Assembly (NCBI GenBank): GCA_903874575.1
Contig: CAIQSZ010000103.1
Coordinates: 1-15,931 of the forward strand
DNA from: an uncultured Elusimicrobia bacterium
Lineage (GTDB): Bacteria > Elusimicrobiota > Elusimicrobia > UBA1565 > UBA9628
Length of the DNA: 15,931 bases
Reading direction: 5' to 3'
Shown here piece by piece: positions 7,364-14,585 of the stretch (its first letter is position 1; every line of letters starts with the position of its first letter). The notes under the pieces were generated by a model, which was not told the origin of the DNA, did not search any database, and was given only the letters and a program-made list of their open reading frames with translations. Position numbers and translations under genes: made by a program.

Positions 7364-7380
7364 GGATTTTACCAAAATCC
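7364..7380. repeat. Perfect inverted repeat overlapping the hpnJ -10 box
   Basis: GGATTTT-acc-AAAATCC: two perfect 7-base arms with a 3-base centre, in the 106-base divergent region between hpnJ and the peptidase gene. It covers the minus-strand -10 hexamer. It could be an operator for a dimeric regulator or a small hairpin. No T-run follows that would make it a terminator. Confidence 0.5.
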
Positions 7381-7394
7381 CGTCTGGCGGACAA
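7366..7394 (-). promoter_or_regulatory. Sigma70-type promoter of the hpnJ-hpnI-hpnL operon
   Basis: On the minus strand, TTGTCC (7394-7389, four of six to the -35 consensus) is followed after exactly 17 bases by TAAAAT (7371-7366, five of six to the -10 consensus). Transcription would begin near 7359, giving a leader of about 46 bases that contains the hpnJ ribosome-binding site. Confidence 0.6.
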
Positions 7395-7419
7395 CGCTTC
7401 ATTCTGTTATCCTGGGGTG

Positions 7420-8385
7420 ATGCCAGCTCCTTGGGTCCTAGGCGCCGTTCTGTCGGCCTTCTCATGGGCGGCAGCCTCGGCAGGTCCCTGGGAGTGGAAG
7501 GAGACGGTCACTCCTCATTTTCGCATCGAACACCAGGACATCTGGCTCCCTCCAGGTCTGACGATGGGCGTGGAGCGCATTCATTTCCGGCTGGGGATGG
7601 ATCTGGGCGCCTTCTGCCCGTGGATGGCCAGGGAGAAGATAGGCCTATACGTCTATCGAGACCTCGCTTCTTACGTCAACGGAGAATTCAACCCTCCTCC
7701 CTGGTCCAACGGCGTCGCGGTCTACGCCAAAAAAGCGGTCGCCATTCCCGCGATGAAAGAGACGTCCCAGATGCTCCGCGTTCTGGGGCACGAGACCACT
7801 CATCTTCTGTTCGTCAACTATTTTCGGGAAGATCACCGCGACCCGCCCAGCTGGCTCAACGAAGGGCTGGCGATGCTGGAGGAGACTGATTCTACAAGCA
7901 GACCGGAAACTTCGCAGTGGTACCAGAGCATGGTCGAGTTGGATCCCAAGAGGTGGTTTCCCATGGGCGAGTTCCTCGCCGTCAACCCCACCAAGGATCT
8001 TCATGGCGATAAATCCCGGGTGGGCGAATGGTACGTGCAGGCCTATTCGGTCACCCACTTCCTGATGCGCACGCACTCGCACCTGCAGTTCAAAAGTTTC
8101 TGCGCGGCGATCAGGGGCGGGAAATCCAGCGAGGAAGCGCTTCGCGGCGTCTACCACTTCCGAAACTTGGCGGATTTCCAGCATCAGTGGCGGCTGTGGC
8201 TGGCCGACCCCGCGCACAAGCGGCGAGTGGCGGCGCTGAAGTCAGCCGAGCTTTCATCGAGCGACGGGGTCGTGGAAAAGGCCGGCAGAGGCAATTCGCC
8301 GTTCCATGGCTTTTCGGAAGGCTGGAACGTCAATACGAGGAGCGTCTTCCCGTCCGGCTCGAAGTCGCTTCAGGGCCAGCCGTGA
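7420..8385 (+). CDS. Secreted HExxH peptidase (gluzincin, peptidase MA-like)
   Basis: Predicted 321-residue exported zinc peptidase. The N-terminal hydrophobic stretch (WVLGAVLSAFSWAAASA, residues 5-21) looks like a signal peptide cut near Ala21, though it lacks the usual early positive charge. LGHETTHLLF supplies the HExxH zinc ligands His124 and His128 with catalytic Glu125, and PSWLNEGLA supplies the third ligand Glu148. The 20-residue spacing and the WLNEGLA motif are those of gluzincins of the peptidase MA type. The substrate is unknown. The start ATG at 7420 (GTG at 7417 is adjacent) is chosen because it begins the signal peptide; a longer frame starting at 7297 overlaps hpnJ and is unlikely. 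The gene points away from hpnJ, and its last 56 bases overlap the end of uvrA on the other strand. The C-terminal region beyond ~290 is low in recognisable structure. Confidence 0.8.
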   Translation: MPAPWVLGAVLSAFSWAAASAGPWEWKETVTPHFRIEHQDIWLPPGLTMGVERIHFRLGMDLGAFCPWMAREKIGLYVYRDLASYVNGEFNPPPWSNGVAVYAKKAVAIPAMKETSQMLRVLGHETTHLLFVNYFREDHRDPPSWLNEGLAMLEETDSTSRPETSQWYQSMVELDPKRWFPMGEFLAVNPTKDLHGDKSRVGEWYVQAYSVTHFLMRTHSHLQFKSFCAAIRGGKSSEEALRGVYHFRNLADFQHQWRLWLADPAHKRRVAALKSAELSSSDGVVEKAGRGNSPFHGFSEGWNVNTRSVFPSGSKSLQGQP

Positions 8386-11203
8386 CCAGATCAGCCAAAC
8401 AACGTCCGGTGTGCGAGGCCTTGTTGCGAACCAGGTCCGCGGGGCGGCCCGATGCGATCAGTTCGCCGCCTTTGTCGCCGCCGTCCGGCCCCAGGTCGAT
8501 CAGCCAGTCGGCCGAGCGCATTACGTCGGTGTTATGCTCGATGACCAGCACCGTGTTGCCCTGGTCGGTAAGGCGGTGCAAGACCTCAAGGAGTTTGGCC
8601 ACGTCTGCGAAGTGGAGTCCCGTGGTGGGCTCATCCAGCACATACAGCGTCTTGCCGGTGCCTCGGCGCGACAGTTCGGTGGCCAGCTTCACCCGCTGAG
8701 CCTCGCCGCCCGAAAGCGTGGTCGCGCTCTGCCCCAGCGCCACGTAGCCCAGGCCCACGTCCTCCAGCGTCTTGAGCACCCGCGCCATCGGCGCGTGCGC
8801 CGCCAGGAAGACGCGCGCTTCGCAGACCGACATCGCCAGCACCTCGGCGATGTTCTTGCCTTTGTAGCGCACGGTCAATGTTTCGTCGTTGAAGCGACGG
8901 CCGTGGCACTCGTCGCAGGGGACGTAGACGTCGGGCAGGAACTGCATGGAGATCTGGAGCATGCCGTCGCCCTGGCAGTTCTCGCACCGCCCGCCCTTCA
9001 CGTTGAACGAGAATCGTCCCGGCTTATATCCGCGGGCCTTCGCCGCGGGCAGCATGGCGAACAGGTCTCGCACGGGCCCCCACAGGCCGGTATAGGTCGC
9101 GGGGTTGGAGCGGGGGGTGCGCCCGATCGGCGTCTGATCCACCACGATGACCTTGTCGATGCCGTCCATGCCGGAGATGGACTTATGGGCGCCGGGCTCG
9201 TCTTTGGCGCCGTGAAGCTCCTTGGCCAGGGATTTGTAGATGATTTCGTGGACGAGAGTCGATTTCCCGGAACCGGAGACGCCCGTCACGCAGACGAATT
9301 CGCCCAGAGGGACATCGACGTCGATGTTCTTGAGGTTGAACTGCTTTGCGCCGCGGACCTTAAGCCATCCATATGGGTTTCGGCCTTTCGACTTCGGGGG
9401 GAGATGGCCTTCTCCGCGAAGATAAGCGCCCGTAAGCGATTCCTTGGATTTCAGGATTTCCCCGATTTTCCCCTGCGCCACGATCTTGCCGCCGTTGACG
9501 CCGGCGCCGGGGCCCAGGTCGACGATCCAGTCCGCCGAGCGGATGGTCTCCTCGTCATGCTCGACGACGATCAGAGTGTTGCCCAGGTCGCGCAGGCGTC
9601 GCAGCGTGGCCAGCAGTCGCGAGTTGTCGCGAGGATGCAGGCCGATGGAGGGCTCATCCAGCACGTACATGACGCCGGTGAGCCCGGAGCCGATCTGGGT
9701 GGCAAGATGGATCCGTTGAGCTTCGCCGCCGGCCAAGGTCTCGGAGGCGCGGTCCAGCGTCAGGTACTCCAGCCCGACCGCGGAGAGGAACTCCAGACGC
9801 GAGACGATCTCCTTCATGACCTGGCGCGCGATCTGCCGCTCTTGGTCCGTCAGCTTCAAGGCCTTGAAGAAGGCGAACGATTTCTCCACGCTCATCTTCA
9901 CGATGTCGTTGATATTGGCGCCGTCCAGCTTCACCGCAAGAGCCTCGGGCTTCAAACGCGCGCCCTTGCAGGCCGGGCAGAGTTTCCTCGCCATGAAGCG
10001 CTCGGCGATGGCGCTCTTCACGAAATCGGACTCGGATTCCTGCGCGCGGCGCTCCAGGTTCTTGACGACGCCTTCGAATTGCTGATCGTTCTTCGCCCAG
10101 GACGGCTTGTAGGTGCCGCCGCCGTGCAGGACGATCATTCTGTGCTCCTCCGACAGCGCGTTCCACGGCTTGTCCAGGGGGATGGCGAACTGTTTCGCGA
10201 TCTGGTCCAGGATTTCCGTGTAATAGCCGGACCACGAGCGTTTCCAGCGGTTCGTGCGCGTCGTGACCGGGTCCGCCCAGGCGACGACGGCGCCTTCGGC
10301 GATGGACTTCGTCGGGTCCGGCACGACGCGGCCCTCATCCACCTCGGTTTTCACGCCCAAGCCGTCGCAGGTGGCGCACGCGCCGTAGGGCGAGTTGAAC
10401 GAGAACAGGCGCGGTTCCATCTCGGGGAGGGACAGGCCGCACTTCGGGCAGGCGTGGTGTTCGGAGTGCAGGGAGCCGGAGGCGGGAGAGTCCGATGGTT
10501 CCACGCGGACCAGTCCGCGCGCTTCCTTGAGAGCGATCTCGATGGAGTCGGTGAGCCGCTGCCTCTCATCGGCCGACGCTTTCAGCTTGTCGACGAACAA
10601 CTCAATCGTGTGCTTCTTGTATCGATCGAGCTTCGGCGGGGAAGTCAATTCGTGGGATTTCCCGTCGGTGCGGGCCGTGACGAAGCCGGAACGCTGCAAG
10701 CGCTTGTAGAGGTCCTCGTAAGTGCCTTGGCGGCTTTGGACCAAGGGGGCGTGGATGGTCACGGACTGCCCGGCGCGCGTGCGCATCACTTCGTTTACGA
10801 TCGCCTGCGCCGACTGTTTTTTGATGCGCGAACCGCAGGTCGGACAGTGCGGCTGGCCCACCCGCGCGTACAGCAGACGCAGATAGTCGTAGATCTCCGT
10901 GACGGTGGCGACCGTCGAGCGCGGGTTGTGCGATGGATTGCGCTGTTCGATGGCGATGGCGGGAGACAAACCTTCGATGAGGTCCACGTCGGGCTTGTCC
11001 ATCAGCTCCAGGAACTGCCGCGCGTACGCCGACAGAGACTCGACGTAGCGCCTCTGGCCCTCCGCGTAGAGCGTGTCGAACGCCAGCGACGACTTGCCCG
11101 ACCCCGAAAGCCCGGTCAGCACGATGAGCTTGCCGCGAGGGAGCTCCAGGCTGATGTTCTTGAGGTTGTGTTGTCGGGCTCCGACGACGCGTATGGTCTC
11201 CAT
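8330..11203 (-). CDS. uvrA: Excinuclease ABC subunit A
   Basis: Predicted 957-residue DNA damage sensor of nucleotide excision repair, acting as a dimer with UvrB. Walker A motifs are GLSGSGKS (31-38) and GVSGSGKS (641-648). ABC signatures are LAGGEAQR (490-497) and LSGGEAQR (830-837), followed by Walker B motifs VLDEPSIGL and VLDEPTTGL. Zinc-finger cysteine pairs are seen at CPTCG, CPKCG...CATC and CENC...CDEC. Length matches the family (~940). The first signature has Ala where Ser is usual. The start at 11203 gives METIRVVGARQHNL, aligning with known UvrA, with GAGG just upstream; ATG at 11212 is an alternative that lacks a ribosome-binding site. It is flanked by unrelated genes on the opposite strand and probably transcribed alone. 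No convincing promoter was found. Confidence 0.98.
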   Translation of the reverse strand: METIRVVGARQHNLKNISLELPRGKLIVLTGLSGSGKSSLAFDTLYAEGQRRYVESLSAYARQFLELMDKPDVDLIEGLSPAIAIEQRNPSHNPRSTVATVTEIYDYLRLLYARVGQPHCPTCGSRIKKQSAQAIVNEVMRTRAGQSVTIHAPLVQSRQGTYEDLYKRLQRSGFVTARTDGKSHELTSPPKLDRYKKHTIELFVDKLKASADERQRLTDSIEIALKEARGLVRVEPSDSPASGSLHSEHHACPKCGLSLPEMEPRLFSFNSPYGACATCDGLGVKTEVDEGRVVPDPTKSIAEGAVVAWADPVTTRTNRWKRSWSGYYTEILDQIAKQFAIPLDKPWNALSEEHRMIVLHGGGTYKPSWAKNDQQFEGVVKNLERRAQESESDFVKSAIAERFMARKLCPACKGARLKPEALAVKLDGANINDIVKMSVEKSFAFFKALKLTDQERQIARQVMKEIVSRLEFLSAVGLEYLTLDRASETLAGGEAQRIHLATQIGSGLTGVMYVLDEPSIGLHPRDNSRLLATLRRLRDLGNTLIVVEHDEETIRSADWIVDLGPGAGVNGGKIVAQGKIGEILKSKESLTGAYLRGEGHLPPKSKGRNPYGWLKVRGAKQFNLKNIDVDVPLGEFVCVTGVSGSGKSTLVHEIIYKSLAKELHGAKDEPGAHKSISGMDGIDKVIVVDQTPIGRTPRSNPATYTGLWGPVRDLFAMLPAAKARGYKPGRFSFNVKGGRCENCQGDGMLQISMQFLPDVYVPCDECHGRRFNDETLTVRYKGKNIAEVLAMSVCEARVFLAAHAPMARVLKTLEDVGLGYVALGQSATTLSGGEAQRVKLATELSRRGTGKTLYVLDEPTTGLHFADVAKLLEVLHRLTDQGNTVLVIEHNTDVMRSADWLIDLGPDGGDKGGELIASGRPADLVRNKASHTGRCLADLVTAGPEATSSRTGRRSSY

Positions 11204-11316
11204 GAGCCTCATTTTATCATTTAGCCCCGCGGCGGCGTCCTCGGCCGTCCGCCGTTAGGGAACAAAAGTGGGGGCGCCGTCGTATGGATGAGCCGCCGCT
11301 CGACAAGCGCCCCGCC

Positions 11317-11321
11317 AAGGA
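11317..11321 (+). promoter_or_regulatory. Ribosome-binding site (AAGGA) deciding the HNH gene start
   Basis: AAGGA seven bases before ATG at 11329. It favours this start over the in-frame ATG at 11284, which has only a G-run about ten bases upstream. Confidence 0.5.
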
Positions 11322-11328
11322 CCCGACT

Positions 11329-12459
11329 ATGGAATCGAATGCATCCGAAGCTCGCGAAACGGATTTACTCGAAAATTGCCGGCATTTGAAGGATGACGAG
11401 CTCGAAAGCGCCTTGAAGTTCCTGGTTGAGAGGGAAAAACGAAACCTCGCCAAACTCTTGGCTCATCTGGCCGAATATGACCGTCGACGGTTATGCGCGC
11501 GGCGCGGTCATCCGACGCTGTTTTCCTACTGTCTGAAGGCCCTCGGCTACGATGAGGGCGGCGCGTTTCGCCGCATCCGCGCGGCGCGCGCCGCCCGTCG
11601 TTGGCCCGAGGTTCTGGACCTGATCGAGCGCGGCGAGCTCAAACTCTCCGCGCTCTCCGTCCTTGAGCCGATTCTCGACGATGCGAATCGCAAGGAATTG
11701 TTCCTGCTTGCGCGGGGCAAGTCGCGCCGGGGGCTCGAAGCTCTGGTCGCCGAGCGGATGCCGCGTCCGGCACAAGGAGATTACTCGCGCCGCCTTCCGG
11801 TTCCGGGCGGTTGGAGCGTGGCGGCGACCGTATCGGTCCATCCCGCGGAGGCGGCGGCTCCCTCCGCCGGGCCCGGCGACGGGTCCGCGGTTTGCGGGCC
11901 GAACCCGGAGAATGCGGACTTCATGCCCATGTCGCGGCCATGGGAGTGGCAGGCCGTCATCCCGGTCGCCATGGACCGCGTGCGCATCGGGTTCGACGCG
12001 GGCATCGTCGTCATGAGTCTCATCGATCGCGCGCGGCAAGTCCTGCGCCATAAATATCCCGAAGGACGGCTCGAAGATGTGATGAAAGACGCGCTTGAGA
12101 TGCTTCTCGACCGCAAGGACCCGCAGAGGCGTCTCTTGCTTAAGCCCGCTTCCGTCGTCGGAGACGGCGCGGCTCGCGCCGAAGAAACGCAAGAGCCTCG
12201 TTTCCTGCGCGCCATGAAGGCCGGACGCTACATTCCCGCATGGGTCAAGCGCGCGGTCTGGGAACGCGACGCCGGACGCTGCGCGTGGCGCTTCGCAGAC
12301 GGGACGCAATGCGGGTCGAAGGACTGGATCGAATACGACCACGTGCGTCCGTTCGCGAAAGGAGGGAGATCGGATACCCCGCGCAACGTGCGTCTGCTGT
12401 GTCGCGCTCACAACCGCGCGGCGGCCGAGGCGGCGGGCCTCAGCGCGACGGCTTCCTGA
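11329..12459 (+). CDS. HNH nuclease-domain protein with helical N-terminal region
   Basis: Predicted 376-residue cytoplasmic protein. Residues ~12-140 are helical and charged and resemble a family in which a region like LLAHLAEYDRRRLCARRG and LFSYCLKALGYDEGGAFRRI precedes a C-terminal HNH domain. A low-complexity Ala/Pro/Gly linker (~170-200) separates the halves. The HNH domain (~307-366) has Cys318, Cys328, Asp337-His338, Asn353, Cys358 and His361-Asn362, so zinc and catalytic residues look intact. Members are common in Elusimicrobiota and deltaproteobacterial-type genomes, often in several copies, and their role is not known; mobile-element or defence functions are guesses. No methylase, integrase or other partner lies beside it. 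It starts divergently from uvrA and its last 20 bases overlap nadB. Confidence 0.8.
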   Translation: MESNASEARETDLLENCRHLKDDELESALKFLVEREKRNLAKLLAHLAEYDRRRLCARRGHPTLFSYCLKALGYDEGGAFRRIRAARAARRWPEVLDLIERGELKLSALSVLEPILDDANRKELFLLARGKSRRGLEALVAERMPRPAQGDYSRRLPVPGGWSVAATVSVHPAEAAAPSAGPGDGSAVCGPNPENADFMPMSRPWEWQAVIPVAMDRVRIGFDAGIVVMSLIDRARQVLRHKYPEGRLEDVMKDALEMLLDRKDPQRRLLLKPASVVGDGAARAEETQEPRFLRAMKAGRYIPAWVKRAVWERDAGRCAWRFADGTQCGSKDWIEYDHVRPFAKGGRSDTPRNVRLLCRAHNRAAAEAAGLSATAS

Positions 12460-14023
12460 GGAACGTCGGACGGCGCTGGCGCGGGTCTTTCTTGAGATGG
12501 TCGAGCGTGTAGTGCAGGCCGCGCGACTCCGTGCGGGCCAGGGCGCTCTTAATGACCATGGTCGCTACGTCGGCGATGTTGCGCAGCTCGACGATGTCGG
12601 GAGTGGGGACGGTGTCCCAGTAGTATTGGGATATTTCCCTATTGAGCAGTTTCATGCGGGCCAGCGCGCGCGCCAAGCGCTTGTCGGTGCGCACGATGCC
12701 CACATAGTTCCACATCAGTCTGCGCACCTCGTCCCAGTTTTGGGAGACGACCACCGCCTCGTCGGAGGTGACGGCTTTGCCGTAGCGCCAAGGCTTGGCC
12801 GCGAACGTCGCGGGCGGCGCGGGCGAACCGGACGCGCTCAAGTGTTCGGCCAAACGGTGAGCAAACACGCAGCCCTCCAACAGGGAGTTCGACGCCAGAC
12901 GGTTGGCTCCGTGCAGCCCCGTGCGCGCGGTCTCGCCGACGGCGTACAGCCGGGGAACGCTTGTGCGGCCCCAAGGGTCCACGTCCACGCCGCCGCAGAA
13001 GAAGTGCGCCGCCGGGACCACCGGGATGGGAGTCGTCGCCATATCAATGCCGAAGCTGAGGATTTTCTCGTAGATGTTGGGAAAGCGCGTCATGAGGAAT
13101 TTCCGGGGGTGGCGCGTCATATCCAGGAATACGCACTCGGCTCCGGTGCGCTTCAACTCGGCGTCGATGGCGCGTGCCACGATGTCGCGCGGCGCCAACT
13201 CCGCGCGGCGGTCGTAGCGCGGCATGAAGCGTTCGCCTCCCTTCAGCCTCAGCTTGCCTCCTTCGCCGCGCAGGGCCTCGGACAGCAGAAAATTTTTCGC
13301 CAGCGGGTGGTATAGACACGTCGGGTGGAACTGGACGAACTCCATGTCGGCCATGCGCGCCCCGGCGCGCCAGGCCATGGCCATCCCGTCGCCGGTCGCG
13401 ATGTCCGGATTCGTCGTGTAAAGGTAAACCTTGCCCGCGCCGCCGGTGGCCAGCACGGTCGCGGCGGCGGCGTAAGGTTCGATGCGCCCGCTCGAGCGGT
13501 CCATCACGTAGGCGCCGCGGCAGGCGCCTGCGCGGTCGCGCAGAAGGTCCACGGCCAGATGATCTTCCACCATCGTCACCGACTTCGCGCGGCGAACGGA
13601 TTCGACCAGCGCGCGTTCGATTTCTCGGCCGGTGATGTCGCCCGCGTGCAGGATGCGGCGGTGCGAGTGGCCGGCCTCCAGCCCCAGGTCGACGACCGAC
13701 TGGCGTTCGGTGAAGCGCACGCCCAAGTCCCGCAATTCCTCCACGCGCTCGGGGGCCTCGGAGACGGTCAGGCGCACGAGCGATTCCGCGCACAGCCCCG
13801 CGCCCGCGATCAGGGTGTCCTTCACGTGGGATTCGAAGCTGTCGAGACGGCTCATCACTGCGGCGATGCCGCCCTGCGCGTAGTTCGTGTTCGATTCCGC
13901 GGCGGCTTTCTTCGTCACCAAAGTGACGCGGCCCAGGCGGGAGAGCTTGAGCGCGGACAATAGGCCGGCGATGCCGGAGCCCAATACGAGAAAGTCGATG
14001 CGGCGCGAGGTGCGCGATGTCAT
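12440..14023 (-). CDS. nadB: L-aspartate oxidase
   Basis: Predicted 527-residue flavoenzyme that oxidises L-aspartate to iminoaspartate, the first step of de novo NAD synthesis, feeding quinolinate synthase NadA. VLGSGIAGLLSAL (13-25, GxGxxG) binds FAD. FHPT (232-235), LRGEGG (251-256), RDIVARAI (279-286), His340 in PAAHFFCGGV, and GLHGANRLASNSLLEG (369-384) match NadB throughout. The arrangement separates it from fumarate reductase and succinate dehydrogenase flavoproteins, as do its length and the absence of sdhB-type neighbours. nadA and nadC are not in the window. The start ATG at 14023 leads directly into the FAD-binding strand; no Shine-Dalgarno is evident. It is transcribed divergently from the carbonic-anhydrase-like gene, 35 bases away, and the stop end overlaps the HNH gene. 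Confidence 0.97.
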   Translation of the reverse strand: MTSRTSRRIDFLVLGSGIAGLLSALKLSRLGRVTLVTKKAAAESNTNYAQGGIAAVMSRLDSFESHVKDTLIAGAGLCAESLVRLTVSEAPERVEELRDLGVRFTERQSVVDLGLEAGHSHRRILHAGDITGREIERALVESVRRAKSVTMVEDHLAVDLLRDRAGACRGAYVMDRSSGRIEPYAAAATVLATGGAGKVYLYTTNPDIATGDGMAMAWRAGARMADMEFVQFHPTCLYHPLAKNFLLSEALRGEGGKLRLKGGERFMPRYDRRAELAPRDIVARAIDAELKRTGAECVFLDMTRHPRKFLMTRFPNIYEKILSFGIDMATTPIPVVPAAHFFCGGVDVDPWGRTSVPRLYAVGETARTGLHGANRLASNSLLEGCVFAHRLAEHLSASGSPAPPATFAAKPWRYGKAVTSDEAVVVSQNWDEVRRLMWNYVGIVRTDKRLARALARMKLLNREISQYYWDTVPTPDIVELRNIADVATMVIKSALARTESRGLHYTLDHLKKDPRQRRPTFLRKPSR

Positions 14024-14051
14024 TGAAAGGGGTTTGCGGGAGTGCTAGATT
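14023..14051 (+). promoter_or_regulatory. Promoter of the gamma-CA / two-component operon, likely leaderless
   Basis: TTGAAA (14023-14028, five of six to -35), 17-base spacer, TAGATT (14046-14051, four of six to -10) preceded by an extended -10 TGC. The predicted first transcribed base falls at or next to the ATG at 14059, so the mRNA may have no 5' leader. Confidence 0.55.
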
Positions 14052-14076
14052 CTAACACATGCTCCGTTCCTTCCAA
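14049..14076 (-). promoter_or_regulatory. Candidate nadB promoter overlapping the opposing promoter
   Basis: On the minus strand TTGGAA (14076-14071) is followed after 16 bases by TAGAAT (14054-14049, five of six to -10) with an extended TGT. Its -10 box shares three bases with the -10 box of the plus-strand promoter. The -35 lies inside the opposite gene. Confidence 0.45.
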
Positions 14077-14583
14077 GGCGCCCGCCCCGCGCTGCACCCG
14101 ACCGCGTACGTCCACGATTCCGCCGAGCTGATCGGCCGGGTCGACCTCGCCGAGGGATCTTCCGTCTGGCCCGGCTGCGTCCTTCGCGGCGATATTCGGG
14201 AAATTTCCATCGGCGCCGGGAGCAATATCCAGGACCTCACCGTGATCCATACGCGCAAGGGGCATCCCGCGGTGTTGGGGAGGGGCGTCACCGTCGGCCA
14301 CGGGGTCGTCCTGCACGGCTGTCGCATCGGGGATCGCACCCTCGTCGGCATGGGCGCCATCATCATGGAGGCGACGGTCGGCGCGCGCTGTCTCATAGGC
14401 GCGGGCGCCTTGATCACCGCCGGCATGAAGATTCCGGCCGGGTCCCTGGTGTTGGGTTCCCCCGCGAAAGTCGTGCGCCGACTGCGCCCGGACGAATTTA
14501 AGATGCTGGCGGCCAGCGAGCGTTCTTACCGCGCCCTCGCCCGGGCCCACGCAAAGACCTCTCGCGTTTTATTCGGCCGCTGA
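14059..14583 (+). CDS. Gamma-carbonic-anhydrase-like left-handed beta-helix protein
   Basis: Predicted 174-residue protein of repeated hexapeptides (for example IGAGSNIQDL, LGRGVTVGHGVVLHG, IGDRTLVGMGAII) forming a left-handed beta-helix trimer. Zinc ligands of gamma-carbonic anhydrases are present as His64, His81 and His86, with conserved Arg43, Asp45 and Gln59. It belongs to the YrdA/PaaY-type branch, which is shorter than the archaeal Cam enzyme and lacks its acidic loop. Many of this branch have weak or untested carbonic anhydrase activity, so the reaction is probable, not certain. The LPxPGS-like end is replaced by PAGSLVLGSPAKVVR, common in the family. The ATG at 14059 has no Shine-Dalgarno, consistent with the leaderless promoter. 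The next gene starts two bases after its stop. Confidence 0.9.
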   Translation: MLRSFQGARPALHPTAYVHDSAELIGRVDLAEGSSVWPGCVLRGDIREISIGAGSNIQDLTVIHTRKGHPAVLGRGVTVGHGVVLHGCRIGDRTLVGMGAIIMEATVGARCLIGAGALITAGMKIPAGSLVLGSPAKVVRRLRPDEFKMLAASERSYRALARAHAKTSRVLFGR

Positions 14584-14585
14584 AC

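Noticed and set aside
7364..7380. Intrinsic terminator
   Set aside because: The hairpin is short and AT-rich, has no following T-run, and lies upstream of both flanking genes rather than after one.
7382..7410. Plus-strand promoter for the HExxH peptidase (TGTTAT at 7405-7410)
   Set aside because: The -10 match is only four of six and the -35 position shows no similarity to consensus.
7297..7419. Longer N-terminus for the HExxH peptidase
   Set aside because: It would run over the hpnJ start and promoter and would bury the signal peptide about 40 residues inside the protein.
11213..11219. TAAAAT on the minus strand as a uvrA -10 box
   Set aside because: It lies a few bases before the start codon, with no -35 element at the right distance; an AT-rich chance match is more likely.
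8306..11224. A 972-codon open frame on the plus strand covering all of uvrA
   Set aside because: It is the antisense shadow of a GC-rich gene. Its translation is Arg/Gly/Asp/Val-rich with no domain, while the minus strand encodes an unmistakable UvrA.
11284..11328. Upstream start for the HNH protein at 11284
   Set aside because: The first 15 residues are Pro/Lys/Asp-rich and unlike the family start, and the ATG at 11329 has the better ribosome-binding site.
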